Assembly: GCA_051294375.1 (NCBI GenBank)
Contig: CM119271.1
Span: 366,721 to 430,720 of the forward strand
Length of the DNA stretch: 64,000 nucleotides
DNA from: Paraspadella gotoi
Lineage: Eukaryota > Chaetognatha
Reading direction: 5' to 3'
This document shows positions 1 through 11,512 of this stretch, in pieces. Below the pieces are notes generated by a model. The model worked only from the letters and a program-made list of their open reading frames with translations, ran no database searches and was not told the origin of the DNA. The stretch's first letter is position 1. Each line of letters starts with the position of its first letter. The position numbers and the translations under genes were made by a program.

Positions 1-71
1 GGACCTCGTCTCGGAGATAGAGAGAATCCGAATTGACCGTGGTCGAAGCATGAGCAGCATCGATCTTAATG

Positions 72-230
72 TTAACAGACTTGGGAACTAAGAGCGATCT
101 CCATTGCCGTAACTTGAGAGCGGTGCCATTTTTCCGAAACGAATTCAATACTAGCACGGCCATAATACCATTGACCACTCAAGTGTAATGTAATCTTGTA
201 AACTTGAAAAACAATAAAATGAACAATTTT
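72..230 (-). CDS. Possible last exon of the F-box/WD40 gene
   Basis: A stop-free frame on the minus strand contains KWHRSQVTAMEI, which resembles the start of a WD blade, and ends in TAA at 72-74. A join from an alternative donor (GTGAAG near 488) would keep frame. No canonical tryptophan-aspartate end is visible, and a second frame is also open across 1-170, so the true exon may run off the window. Confidence 0.3.
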   Translation of the reverse strand, partial: KIVHFIVFQVYKITLHLSGQWYYGRASIEFVSEKWHRSQVTAMEIALSSQVC

Positions 231-491
231 TTCCCCAAAATTTGTCATGGTCTTAATTCTTTTTATTTCACTTAAGCTACTTTTCCTCGCTTTTTTTCTT
301 AAGACCTCTGGTTGTTTAATGTTCAACCCCAAAGCCACGGAAAGAAAATTAAAAGCATTTAAAATATATTTTGTTTTCGCAAACCTACTAAATACATTTT
401 TCATAAAATATGACTGAAAAAAGTCCACGACTCTGATCCCTACGATCGTTAAAGAAAAAACAAAAAAGACTAAAAATTCAGCTTCACTGAC

Positions 492-3400
492 GTCGATGTC
501 GAAGACAGGCGCGGTGTGCAGCGTCCCCTTCCACAGTAGCGGGATGGAAGAAGAGATGTCCCACAGCCTCATGGTCCGATCCGCGCTGCCGCTGACGATC
601 CAAGGAAAGCAGAAGCGAACCACTTTGAGGGCGTTGGTGTGGCCCGTAAGGATCGCCACCTGCTCCCCATCGGCGATGTTCCAGACGCGAACCGAGTGAT
701 CTCGGGACCCGGTCACCGCGTACTCGTCGTCGCAGTCAACGCAATCGACAAGATTCTCGTGGCCCCTGGGGATTTAAAAGAGTGGATTTAAGGGAGAAAA
801 GAATTAATTTCCCATTTTCCCGCCTCTCCGATTCCCCACCAATGCTCGAAGACTCACATCAATTTAAAAGAGTGGATTTAAGGGAGAAAAGAATTAATTT
901 CCCATTTTCCCGCCTCTCCGATTCCCCACCAATGCTCGAAGACTCACATCAATTTCCTCGCCAACTTGAAAGACGTCGGGTGACGCACGACCTCCCAGAC
1001 TGCGGCCGTCTTGTCGCGGCATCCCGTCACCATTACGTCGCCGCGGATGCGAAAGCAACTGAGGCCGGCATCGTGTGCGTGGCAGGCGAGGAAGGCGCCA
1101 GTCTCCGCGTCCCAAATCGTCATCTCGTTGCCGAGATTGTAGCAGGCGACTAAGTAGCCTTCCTGCGAGAGGGAGGGGAGAGAGAAGGAACAAAATTGAA
1201 AAACGATGCCAATAAGAAACAGACTAAAAGCACGAGGACCTGAAAATAATTTAATCATAAATCAAAGGAAAAAAAATCCGCGTCACCTGAAAACCGAAAC
1301 CGGAAATGGGAGAGTTTCCGGCGACGTCGATCTTCGCCTTGCAGTCGCCCGTCACCATGTCCCACAAGCGGATCACGTTTTTCTTTCCTGAAAATTCTCA
1401 AACGTGAGCTACAAATAGCGGTAGCCGACAAAATTCAAATTTTAATGCGAACAGCATTAAACTAATCGATTATTGGTATTAATTATTGTCATAACATATT
1501 TTTTTTTTTGCAAAAATGTTCCGAACCATGAGTAATTCGCTAATTAAAATTATTATATTACTAAATATTTAAGGAAAAACAGTGTGTGACTAGGGTAGTC
1601 TGGTGATTTTTTTATTTTTGTTAAGAAAATTTTTTTTTCGCGTTCTGTCATGTAGCAGACATCGTTAGCTTTCATATGATACCTCACATGATGCATTAAA
1701 ATTATTTTATGATAGAATTATTCTCTGCGTTGATGACATAAAAAAACAAAAAATGAGATAATTTTTTTCTGCCAGGCCTAGTAGACACAGCTAAATCTTA
1801 AAATTTAAAAATCTGATAGTATAGTCTTTTAGCCCTATGTCAGTTGTTTTTAAATCAGGGGGAATAAAGTTTGAACTCCTAAATTATCATATTTAAATCA
1901 TATGTTTGTTAAGGTTCCTGCATGATTTTTTTAATTTTTTTGTTTTTAACAAAATGATAATCATTATCCTTAGTAATTATATAAACATTTGAGGTATAGA
2001 AAATTTTTGTTTATATCAGAAACATAATTCAATCTTTTCTCTTTCAGAATCTATTTTTATTTATTTTTTTAAATGTGGCCAAGTGTGTTTAATTTAATTT
2101 CAAATGTTGTTATACTTTTGACTAGATTCCGATCAAGATTTAAAAAAATCTTTTGAAACATTTTAAAAAAATTATATGGAAAAGATGCCCCATAATTATG
2201 GCTTTAATATGATACCTGTCTCATCGTTCTATCATTTTTGGTTCAAGAGATATCAAAGAAAATCAATTTTTTTATTAACAATTAAGTGACTCGGCCGAAG
2301 CTAAAAATTTAAGTGGAACCATACCAAAACAACTTGCTTTCAAGGCATATCGCGTCTATGCGCGTCTACGTATGTCAATTTTAAAAACAGATTTGGAATC
2401 CTCAAACGCATATTTTAGGACTAAGCTCTGACGAAAAAAGTCAGAGGTTTTTTTAATATATTCTTTGATCGGCCAATGTAGAATGATGGCAATATTGCTA
2501 TTTTTAAGTTTCAAAAAAATCCGAGCATAAATATAGAAAATATTAACCAAAATCTTCGGAAAATCCACCCCTTCTTTGGAAGATTTTCGCCATATAAGAT
2601 TTTTTCCGAATCTGACTCCCGGTTGAAAACTCTTAGAATTCCGATCGTTAGCTCCTCTTTTACTTTTACTTTAAATAAAAATTTCACTAAAATGGACTAA
2701 TTCACTTTAACATGATCGTATCATATTAAAATAACCAAATGAAATGTAAAGAAAAATTTTGAGAGCCCTTCAGACATATTGCTATCGGATTCCTGAATTT
2801 GAAGTTTATTGTAAAATGACAACATACCTTAAATGCGTTGACATTGTATTGAAGTTGAGAAATCCCTTTATTTTATATATAAAAATTGCGTCAAAAATAT
2901 TTTCCCGAGTGGACTAGTACATTTGAATCGAATGGTTCGATGTCAAAATGATGGTTATTTGTCAAGAGAAAAAAAATGCGAGCCCTTCAGACGTAACAGG
3001 ATCGGAATCGACTGTTTTTACATCTATTTTTTACCTAAATTTTTCCCAGGGGCGTTGACATTATTTGGTAGTCAGATTTTAACGAAAATCTCCATTGAAA
3101 AAGTCTTCCTCGATTTCTAAGAACGACGTAGACTCCTACATATTTACTAGTAACCTGACGACATCATTTTTAGTTAATATCTATCGATTTCAATGAAAAA
3201 AAAGGTACTAGATATATTGCATGTGATTGAACAATGTTATTCCAATAATACTTTTATCAATTTTATGTATTTTGTAAGTATTTTAAGTATTTTTATTCAG
3301 TGAGTAAAATAATAACTTTTTTATTCGCTATTTTTTATCTCGGACGCTTAAGAAAAAAGGTCATTCAATTCAACTTTCAAAAATAGGCCAAATGGAGTAC

Positions 3401-6400
3401 AAATTCAGTAAGCTGAGCTCCTGGCGATTCCGAAAATGTTTCACTTTAAACATTTGATGCATTCTACCCCATTTTATATCGGTTTTAATTATAATATAAA
3501 TAAAAGAAACCATCTGTAGAGTTGCAGGTCAAACGAAAAGGCCAATCCATCTGATATTTTTTATGAATTTTTTATTACTGAATTAGAAAAATGTAATAGA
3601 GAGACATTTTTAAATTTCAACTTGTATCCTTAAAAATGAAACGTTTTTAAACTTTAACCCTGAATTCTTTCTAACTGGAACGCGTTTATCAAAATGTCTC
3701 TCTATTACATTTTTACAAATGTTTTTAAGATTGCTAATCAAATTTTTAATTCAATATTATTGCAGTCGTTTAGGCTGCAACTCTTCAAATTCAGTGTAGA
3801 TTCATTGTAGCTCGAAATTCTTACCATCTATTTAACTGAAGATTTTGTTCATGACTGGAAAACCAACAGAAGTAACGAGATTGATTGTTTAATTCTCCCC
3901 TTCTAAATTATCCCTTACCGTGTTTTAACTTCTTACCTAGAATTTTTTAACAATCAGATTGAAAAACTAATCTTTAAAAAATGTGCTTACCCATTTAACT
4001 TAACAATTTTGTTATTTACCCATTTAAAAAAATGATTAAAAACGGATTGTTTACATATAAATAAAAACTTATTTTTTTTGTGATTACTGCTCATTATAAT
4101 GTATTTCTCGATATATTAGCTCTAATACATCAAAATGATTACGTATTGTTATGCTGAATGACCTTTCCTCTTAACGCCAGACTTCCCAAATGTGACAACG
4201 AATTTTTATTTCATAGGGACATGTTTCGACTCTGTGGTTGAGAGTCTTTATCAGTATTTGATTTAATCAACAATTTTCTCTTTTTAGAGAGAGAGAGAGA
4301 AAAAGAGGGAGATTCCAACAAAGAATTGAGAAAGGACAGTGGTCAGATGTGAGGACAGGTGAAGGTAAGGGCAAGGAAGAAGATAAATTGGTTGAAATTT
4401 TTTAAAGGTGAAAAAATTGAGGGAGAAAGAGAGAATAACAGAGGCAGAGAAAATAGTTACATTTGGTAAGGTACAACAAAGTAGTAACAAATCAATTAAT
4501 TAATAACTTAGTTTAACTATTAAGAATAAAATATGAAAGGGAAAATAAGTTGTTAAGGATAGTTAAGTGAAGATGTTAATGAAATTAAGATAAAGAAAGA
4601 GCTTAAAAAAGAGCTTGGAATATCCCTCTTTTTCTCTCTCTCTCTCTCTCTATTTCTTTATTTCTCAATGTAGCCCAAAGCCCGTTTCTTTAATACAATT
4701 CAATTCAATTCAATACAATTCAATTCTCTCTCTCTAAAAACTAACATAAAAGAGAAAATTTTTAATTCCTTTATGGAATATTAATTCTATATCGGTCCGC
4801 CTCGCTAGTCGATAGATCGCGCGTTTATCAGAGTAAGAAAAACGAACAAAATAACATCGAAAGATGCAAAAAAGAAAAACCAGGGAATGCCGTCACGAGA
4901 CCGGCCCTGACCAATGGGAGCCCGGCAAATCCCAAGCCGGCTCTCTCCCTCATCCGGGAATACGGAAGCCTCAATTCTTTTTTCGCGCTCATCTAGTTCG
5001 GTTGTTTCCTTACTGATTTCGCGTTTTTTCTTGACTTTTTCACGATTTTCTCGTATATCTACGTTCGAAACCCGCTCATTAGAAGTCATCAAGTAGAGAC
5101 GAACGTTCGGACAAGAAGTCCGACAGCCGAAAACGTTCGGACATGTCTCTAAACGTAGAGAGGGACTGGAGATCCCTCGGGGGCTCTAAAAACTCTCTCT
5201 CTAAAAACTAACATAAAAGAGAAAATTGTTGATTAAATCAAATGCTGATGAAGACTCTCAACCACAGAGTCGAAACATGTCCCTATGAAATAAAAATTCG
5301 TTGTCACACACTAAAAATCTTTTATTCATTAAACTTAAACAACGAAAAAGAAAGAATCATAACAATTGCTAAATATTAAATTTATAATATATTATTAAAT
5401 ATATAATATATTATTAAATATATAATATATTATTAAATATATAATATATTATTAAATATATAATATATTATTAAATATATAATATATAATATATATTATA
5501 TTTATAAAAATTTTTTTTAATATTTCAAGTTTTTTTAATTGATTCTAATAGAGCTAAAAAAGTTAAGCAAAAAATGAAATTATAACTTTGTAAAATTTCG
5601 ATGATGATGATTTTTTAAGGTTGTTCCTAATTTTAACCCTCTTATCATCGAAATATTGAAAAAAGAATTATACTTTGTTTGACAACTTTTCATAAGCTAT
5701 CTGAATCTGCTTTTTAACATAAAAATTTGTTAAAAAAATTTTTGACATTTTTTATCTATAAATAAATATTTAAAAAATAATTACTAGTGCTTCTAGCCAT
5801 TTTAGAAAATTTTGGTCCATTGAAAGTTTTCTCAGAAATGTATGAAGTTTCATTTGGGAAGGTTCTCAAATCAAACTTCTGACCCACCCCATTGACAAAG
5901 ATTGGCCCTACTACAAAGATCGATCTTTTTAAAGCAGTTAAAGATTTGACTAAACATTTGATCTCATGACCTGTAAAGTTATAAGCCGGATTTAAAATAT
6001 GGACACTGTCGAAAAAATCATTACGCATCATACTATTTTAACTCATGGATTAAAATCGCGTCACGAAAATTGAAGATTAACGAACCTCGAGTGGTCCAGT
6101 GTCCGCTAGCGATGACGCCGCCAGTAAAGTCGACGGCCAACTGCGACACCTCCTCTCCGGTCTGGATGACGCGTTTGACGTAGTTGACGGCCTTCCAGTT
6201 GTAGTCCAAGTCGCAGGCCGTGCTCAAAACCTTTAATTCAATATGGAAGGGGGGGAATTAGACTTTGTCACGCTCACGACTGTCTCTCAGTCCCTTACCT
6301 TAAAATAAAGGCGCTTGTAGGCGGCGTTGTCCGATTCCGGTTTTGACCGGCGCCGCAACTCGATGGCGATCCGCGCCAGCGTCGCCTCCTGGTTAAGCAG

Positions 6401-6688
6401 ACCGGCAAGGATGACTCGCCAGCATTTGGAGTCGCCAATGAGGCGGTGCCAGGCCTTGCAAGTGAGCTCGAGCTCGACGAGGGCGTGGCCGTCGAAATAG
6501 TGAAAGATGCTAGCGACGACAGGCTCCGCCAATCCGCCCACCGCCGAGACCAGGTCCGTCTCCCCGGCGTTGACCCGCCTGGCCACGTCGGCGACGCGCT
6601 CCAGGTGCTGCCGGCCGGCCTCAAGATCGGCGGCGCGGAGCTCGGCACGCGCCTGTTTGGACGCCTGACGAGCTTCGAGGGAAGACAT
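492..6688 (-). CDS. F-box and WD40-repeat protein (FBXW-type SCF substrate adaptor)
   Basis: Exons read on the minus strand are 6299-6688, 6086-6230, 1287-1387, 948-1162 and 492-765; phases agree at every junction. Residues 1-50 look helical. Residues about 51-93 are an F-box (LAEPVVASIFHYF, then LELTCKAWHRLI). WD40 blades follow, ending VIRLWD, MTIWD, AAVWE, VRVWN and MRLWD, with typical GH and SGSADRT motifs. F-box/WD proteins usually bind SKP1 through the F-box and present substrates to a cullin-1 ubiquitin ligase through the propeller; this is family knowledge. I cannot assign an orthologue. Only five full blades are certain, so a terminal exon is missing from the firm model (see 72-230). 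The donor at 6085 (GTTCGT) is weak. The 4.7-kb intron between exons 2 and 3 holds several repeats. Confidence 0.85.
772..951. repeat. 90-bp perfect tandem duplication spanning a splice donor
   Basis: Two identical 90-bp copies (772-861 and 862-951). Each contains the GTGAGT donor that ends exon 4 of the F-box/WD40 gene. Use of the inner donor at 948 keeps the frame. Use of the copied donor at about 858 would add in-frame stops. Confidence 0.9.
1388..2400. other. AT-rich intronic DNA, no feature seen
   Basis: First part of the 4.7-kb intron of the F-box/WD40 gene. Apart from homopolymer runs I see no exon, tRNA or clear element end here. Confidence 0.5.
2400..3130 (+). repeat. Dispersed repeat, copy 1 (GACTAAGCTCTGAC family)
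   Basis: About 700 bp matching 28392-29090 in the same orientation and 33870-34510 inverted. Shared landmarks are a GACTAAGCTCTGAC start with a short hairpin, a CCACCCCTTCTTTGGAAG block and a CGATTTCTAAGAACGACGTA-like end. No long conserved reading frame exists, so it looks non-autonomous. Confidence 0.75.
4191..5308. mobile_element. Foldback element A of the hammerhead-bearing family
   Basis: Inverted ends of about 100 bp begin TGTGACAACGAATTTTTATT and include GGGACATGTTTCGACTC. The right end reads CTGATGAAGACTC then GAGTCGAAACATGTC on the plus strand (5245-5281). In the left end the CTGATGA core is mutated to CTGATAA. The interior holds (GA)n/(CT)n tracts, an ATTCA microsatellite and the family block around TCCAACAAAGAATTGAG (4314). 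A 95-codon minus frame at 4805-5092 is unrecognised and may be chance. Confidence 0.75.
5245..5281 (+). ncRNA. Hammerhead-ribozyme-like motif in element A
   Basis: CTGATGA, one extra A, stem II GACTC/GAGTC with a 9-nt loop, then GAAACATGTC. Flanking stem I pairing (ATG with CCT) is poor, so this copy may be inactive. Confidence 0.5.
5372..5500. repeat. 19-bp AT-only tandem array
   Basis: Roughly six copies of a 19-bp unit made only of A and T (AAATATATAATATATTATT). Confidence 0.85.
5600..5930. repeat. Dispersed repeat ending in a CCCCATTGACAAAG block
   Basis: The block from TTGGTCCATTGAAAG to ATTGGCCCTACT is repeated almost exactly at 60110-60210. Diverged relatives occur near 22140-22300 and 50500-51760. 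No terminal repeats or coding frame were found. Confidence 0.65.
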
Positions 6689-7077
6689 GGCCGGAGTCAG
6701 GGGCAGGAAAGACTTCCGGTTCGTGGAAGGATATAATTGAAACTAAAAAAAAATATATAGAAAGTGGTAGTTGTGTCAACTTTCAAAAATAATCCAAAAT
6801 TGGAGGAGTAAAAAAAGAATAGAAATCGCCCAATATCAGAAAAAAAGAAAATATAAATTGAGCTGCAAACTCGCACCATTTTTCACATCAAGAACGATAT
6901 TCAAACGATAAAGTTATTGAAAAATATCACAGAAATAAAAAAAATTATAGCTATCACAGTATGAAATATATCACTACCGCGTGAGCCAAATCCGATGATA
7001 CGAAAGAAAAATATAAAGAGAAAAAACTATATGCCAATAATAAAAATTTATAATAGTATTATTATTATTATTATAAT

Positions 7078-7150
7078 TAAAAACGTCAATGATTTTTCTT
7101 TCAATTGGTATTAATAATACCAATTGAAAGAAAAATCATTGACGTTTTTA
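7078..7150. repeat. Perfect 36-bp inverted repeat with a 1-nt spacer
   Basis: Arms 7078-7113 and 7115-7150 are exact reverse complements around one A. It lies inside the TA-flanked element. Confidence 0.95.
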
Positions 7151-7811
7151 AAAAGTTTAAAACATTGCTTAAAAACGCTTTAAAACATTCTCAGAATGCT
7201 ATCAAAGCCTGTACAAAAAAACTCGGCATCGCTAGAAACAATTCTTCTTCATAAAGCAAAAAACCTTGTCCAAAAGCAGCTCTAATTTTTTACTATTACA
7301 AAAGTTGAATGCTCATAACAACTTTGATTTCAGCTTACAAACCTTTTTAGTTCTAAATCACCAAAAGAAAAAAATAAGATTTTACAGGTTGGAACCTCAG
7401 GAACTGATTTTTCTTGAAAAATTAAGGTAAAAAACTTTTATGCAGCAGACGCTGTGATTCACTGGTCACTATCAGTCTTGCCATAAGCACTAAACCGTAG
7501 TAAAAATTCTAAATTCAACTTTAATTAAACGAACAACATACTAAAAAACATTTGTGTATAAAAAAATTTTATAATAAATTTTTGAAATTTAATATTTATT
7601 GGATTAGTACTAGTATAAATATGACTTACTGCATAAATTGTAAATAGTTTTTTATAAGATTTTTTTGTAGATTTGGATTCATCATAAAAAGTTGATAAAG
7701 AAATATAACTATTTTAAAAAATATTTCATTAAGTTGATCAAATATAAAAAAAATCTATATTTTAAGCTGAATATTGTGATATAAATCCTTTCTTTTCGTT
7801 GTTTGGGACGA

Positions 7812-7925
7812 TTAGAAACAGTTTGAGTTTAATTTTGACAACGATTTTATTTTAATGCAAAACAGACATGTTTGTTTTGCATTAAAATAAAATCGTTGTC
7901 AAAATTAAACTCAAACTGTTTCTAA
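7812..7925. repeat. Perfect 53-bp inverted repeat around an ACATGT core (collapsed element F)
   Basis: Arms 7812-7864 and 7873-7925 are exact reverse complements; the 8-nt centre is GACATGTT. The arms include ACAACGATTTTATT, like the outer ends of element E (59111-59939), and the centre is the palindromic stem III of the hammerhead-like motif. It looks like the two outer ends of such an element joined at ACATGT. Confidence 0.85.
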
Positions 7926-9499
7926 GCTGAATATTAAAATTTTATATACCCGGTGTCCGTTCGCGAGTGACACCAAAAAAATACGTACCATTCCTCATTG
8001 AATATTTTTATTAATTTTCTTCTCTCATTCTATATCAAAGTAACTGACGTTTATTATATTTTAATTTCATAAAATTAATTTTATATTTACTTAGGTAAAA
8101 TAACCTTTCTTTCATAGTCATCCAATTTCATCTTCATTAAAAAAATTAAAAAAAAGAAAAAGAAAATCATTATAAATTAATTACTCATTAATTAATTAAA
8201 ATTATTGAAATTCATTTATATTTATAACTGGGAATCCTTACGATATAAAATAATTATTCAAGATGTAGCTTTGGCAATGACCTAAGATTGACAGGCTCGG
8301 AGAAAGAGGAGAGAGAAAGGGTTTAGAGAGAGAGACCGGTGGTAAGTCGCCTCAAAGATAATAAAAAACATGGTCAGGACAGCATTTTTTTCATTTGGAC
8401 GAATTGTACAAAGAAAACTTAAGAATTTCAAATAAAAAAATAAATAAAAAATCATTACTCAAAAATTTCTAAACATTACTATAATTCCGATACGCCATTC
8501 ATTAGACCATTAATAAGGATTTCTTATGATGTAAAATTTTTCTTTAATGCAATTAAGAACACGCCTAAAATGTTATTTTTCTCGCCAATTTTACAGTGTT
8601 AGATAAAAAATTAAACATAGTATAATAAATGATTAAACACGAAATGAAACTTATACATAAAAAACGTCAAGTAGTTCTCCAACTAATGATATACTTATGA
8701 ATTATAATTATAAAATATATATTTTTCAAAAATTTTTAACCCACTTAATGAAAGAATTTTTTAAAATGATTTATATTTTTCTTTTATCAACTTTTGACGA
8801 GGAATTCAAATCTGAAATCAAAATTATGAAAAGCCTATTTTGATTTTTTTTTAATTTTATAAGGATAGTACTATATATAAATATAGCTTACTGCAAAAAT
8901 TGAAGAGCATGAAAGTGTTCACTAATAGTATGTTGTTCCTAATTGACATTTAGAACTTTCGTATTTAACTTTCAATACGCTCTAATAAGTACTCCTCTCT
9001 CTTTAGTTTTTCAATATAGGACAAGCTAATTATAGGCAGTGATAGACATCTTCGTCTTGCCAATAATCTTTTGGCACAAAAAAGCAGTCTTGGAAACTGC
9101 TTAGTCAGCCAGCTTGAATTATTTGAATAAAGGCTGGAGCTTCATTCTCTCAGGAACCAAAAGGTTTATGGACTTAATAGTGGGCAAAAAAACACCAATA
9201 TATCTGTGACACTGTCTTAAAAATTAAATACAAAATTTTTCATTGCACTCGATTTTTAACAAATATGATTCGCCGACAATTTGGCGATTTTATCATCTTT
9301 GTGAGAAAATAGATTTGAAGTTGTTAATGATAATTGATTAATATAAAATTTATACACAAAAAACGTCAAGTAGTTCTTTATCATTTAAAAAAATCTGAGT
9401 AAGTCTATCTCAACTCAGTAAAGTACGGCAGTGGTTTCTTTCGTATCATCGGATTTGGCTAACGGGGTAAATAAAAACGTTATCATTTACAAAAAAACA

Positions 9500-11512
9500 T
9501 CACAGAAGCCACTGTCGTAGCTTCGCGCATTCTTCTTTGTGTCCCTTTTTCCAATGTTTCCTTTGACATTCTTTTGAACAATAACTCGTTACCTTACAAT
9601 CAACGCAATACTTGAATTCACTTCCCGCGCTATCGACTTTAACACAAAATCTACAAATTTTGTGTCCAGCTTGACTTTGCTTTCGTCCTTCCTTTGTTTG
9701 TCTCAAAGGGTGAATATCGTAACGAATATGTCCAGGGCTATCTTTTAAACACCAATGTGCGGTCAGGAACGAGGGGTCATCGCCTATCACTGATACTTGC
9801 TCTCGAGGATTTCTCGAAACTATGTCATAGTAATGAAATCCTTTGTATTGATCAAAATTTATCCCGGGTCGACCGGAGACGGCGTTTTGGTAAAGACTTA
9901 AAACGATCTTTTCGTTAGAATTTAGAGAAATAACGTTATAAACGGTTTCCATTGGCATCGGACCAAGAAAGACGAATTTATTATTTTTCAATGTACCTTT
10001 GAAAGCCTCTTGGGACAAGTAAAGAACGCGGGTCTTGACGAAAATTTCGTTTTTTATCAGAATCAATTCGCATTCTCCATCTCGAGAATCCGAATCTCCA
10101 ATCGCGAACGCGTCAGTTTCCTCTTTTTCGTCCATTATTATCTTGGAGCTAACGACTTTGGCTTTTGACGTATGAAGCACAAACAAACCCCAGGCTACGG
10201 TGTCGAAGGATCTCCGTTCTTTATTGAAACCTCTCTCTCGTAGCCGCGCTCTACTCTCTGTTTGATCACAGTCTTTAAATTCACAGTTGATTGCGTTAAA
10301 TTTGCTATTCATTAAGACGATTCCTTTACACGTTACATCAACGTTAACGAGATTCGCTTCGCAATTATCCTGCAGCCAAATGGCTTTAACGTCGGTTATA
10401 ATTGTCGAATCTGAGATGAGTGCTTTGCTCGAGAAAAGTGTTAAAAATCTATCCTTCATCAAAATATAACTCTCTTCAATGTTTATATTTGTTTTCTCGC
10501 CAATTATAAAACGATTTTGGTCATTCCCATCAAATGAGGCAGCATATGAATTGTTAAAAGAAAACCTTCCATTCTGAACCTGTAATGAAAAGTCACCAAA
10601 GGAAATAAAGGCTACTCTAGAAATATAGATATATTCCCCTACTAAGAAAGACTTCTCACGAAAAACAATAAGCACATCAGTTATGGCTGAAAGTTCGTTG
10701 CGATTAATAATTGAAGAACTGATAGCTGTGTTCAACTTTTGAAAATCACAAGTTTTATACGGTAACCGATTTCCTACAACATTAATTTCTAATGTTTTAA
10801 GTGACAAAAATTCTCCTATTCCCAAATTATGGCATCGAAGGCCAAAATCATTTTCATAGACGCCAGGTTCCACTAGAATGGAAAATGGTTTACGCTTAAA
10901 TCTTGCAAATACCAAAGCATCTGTTATTGTCGAAAAGCAGCCCGCGCTGTTGGGGTTGACGTAAAAAACGTTGGAAGAAAATTTTATGGCGTCATAACCC
11001 GGTTGTCGTTTGATAAAATCTTCATAAAGAGGGTGATTCACGAGTTTGAGAACATACCAGAAATTACTGTCATTAATGGCTCCGACTTCTAGCTTTCTTT
11101 CGATGAGATGCGGATAAGTTCGATCTATATACTCGTCCAACAAGTCGACCAATTTATTGTCGTCGACATTGTCATCCCTTTTTGGAATTATGGACAAGGC
11201 TCGTACAAAATACAAATAGCCTTTAGACCAATCTAAGCAGACGTCCAAAGCTAATTTTGCCGCATCTCGAGATCTAATCAACATTTTAACTGTGTTCAGC
11301 GCTTGCTGAATCAAATTAGATTGAGATATCATTCCATGAAAGAGTTTAAAAGCCATTTGCGATTCGTTGGTGTAGCATTTGGCGACTTCTATTGGGTCAG
11401 CCCCTTCCTCTGAGGCCACTTTCGCCGCTTGATTGTAAATCTCCATTGCCTCCGCGCAATTCCCATTATCCAAATGCCTTTTGGCTTCGCGCTTTAGTTC
11501 CACGTAACGCAT
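9500..11512 (-). CDS. Intronless beta-helix protein with C-terminal MYND zinc finger
   Basis: One uninterrupted frame of 670 residues. Residues 1-45 resemble a helical TPR or MIT-like segment (LKREAKRHLDNGNCAEAMEI). The middle, about 180-560, has repeated short beta-strand turns and Asn-rich rungs (for example NIEESYILMKDRFLTLF), like a right-handed parallel beta-helix. Residues 620-662 form a MYND finger: C620, C623, C636, C639, C645, C649, H658, C662. MYND fingers usually mediate protein-protein binding; the actual role here is unknown. All clearly modelled neighbours have introns, so this may be a retrocopy or a recently amplified family member. A TA-flanked transposon ends 32 bp past its stop. 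Confidence 0.85.
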   Translation of the reverse strand: MRYVELKREAKRHLDNGNCAEAMEIYNQAAKVASEEGADPIEVAKCYTNESQMAFKLFHGMISQSNLIQQALNTVKMLIRSRDAAKLALDVCLDWSKGYLYFVRALSIIPKRDDNVDDNKLVDLLDEYIDRTYPHLIERKLEVGAINDSNFWYVLKLVNHPLYEDFIKRQPGYDAIKFSSNVFYVNPNSAGCFSTITDALVFARFKRKPFSILVEPGVYENDFGLRCHNLGIGEFLSLKTLEINVVGNRLPYKTCDFQKLNTAISSSIINRNELSAITDVLIVFREKSFLVGEYIYISRVAFISFGDFSLQVQNGRFSFNNSYAASFDGNDQNRFIIGEKTNINIEESYILMKDRFLTLFSSKALISDSTIITDVKAIWLQDNCEANLVNVDVTCKGIVLMNSKFNAINCEFKDCDQTESRARLRERGFNKERRSFDTVAWGLFVLHTSKAKVVSSKIIMDEKEETDAFAIGDSDSRDGECELILIKNEIFVKTRVLYLSQEAFKGTLKNNKFVFLGPMPMETVYNVISLNSNEKIVLSLYQNAVSGRPGINFDQYKGFHYYDIVSRNPREQVSVIGDDPSFLTAHWCLKDSPGHIRYDIHPLRQTKEGRKQSQAGHKICRFCVKVDSAGSEFKYCVDCKVTSYCSKECQRKHWKKGHKEECAKLRQWLL

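Larger units (their letters stand above)
6977..9467. mobile_element. TA-flanked DNA transposon relative (CCCCGTGAGCC family), copy 1
   Basis: Left end CCGCGTGAGCCAAATCCGAT and the reverse complement of the right end CCCCGTTAGCCAAATCCGAT form inverted repeats of about 33 bp. TA lies directly outside both ends (6975-6976 and 9468-9469), as in Tc1/mariner-like insertions. No transposase frame is visible, so it is probably non-autonomous. It fills the space between the F-box/WD40 promoter side and the stop codon of the MYND gene, only 32 bp away. Confidence 0.8.

Noticed and set aside
2923-3120. 65-codon frame MNRMVRCQNDGYLSREKKCEP...
   Set aside because: The same frame recurs at 33880-34077 because both lie in one dispersed repeat; copy 28392 breaks it, so it is unlikely to be a gene.
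4805-5092. 95-codon minus-strand frame inside element A
   Set aside because: Lys/Glu-rich, no relative in other family members, no recognised domain; kept only as a note.
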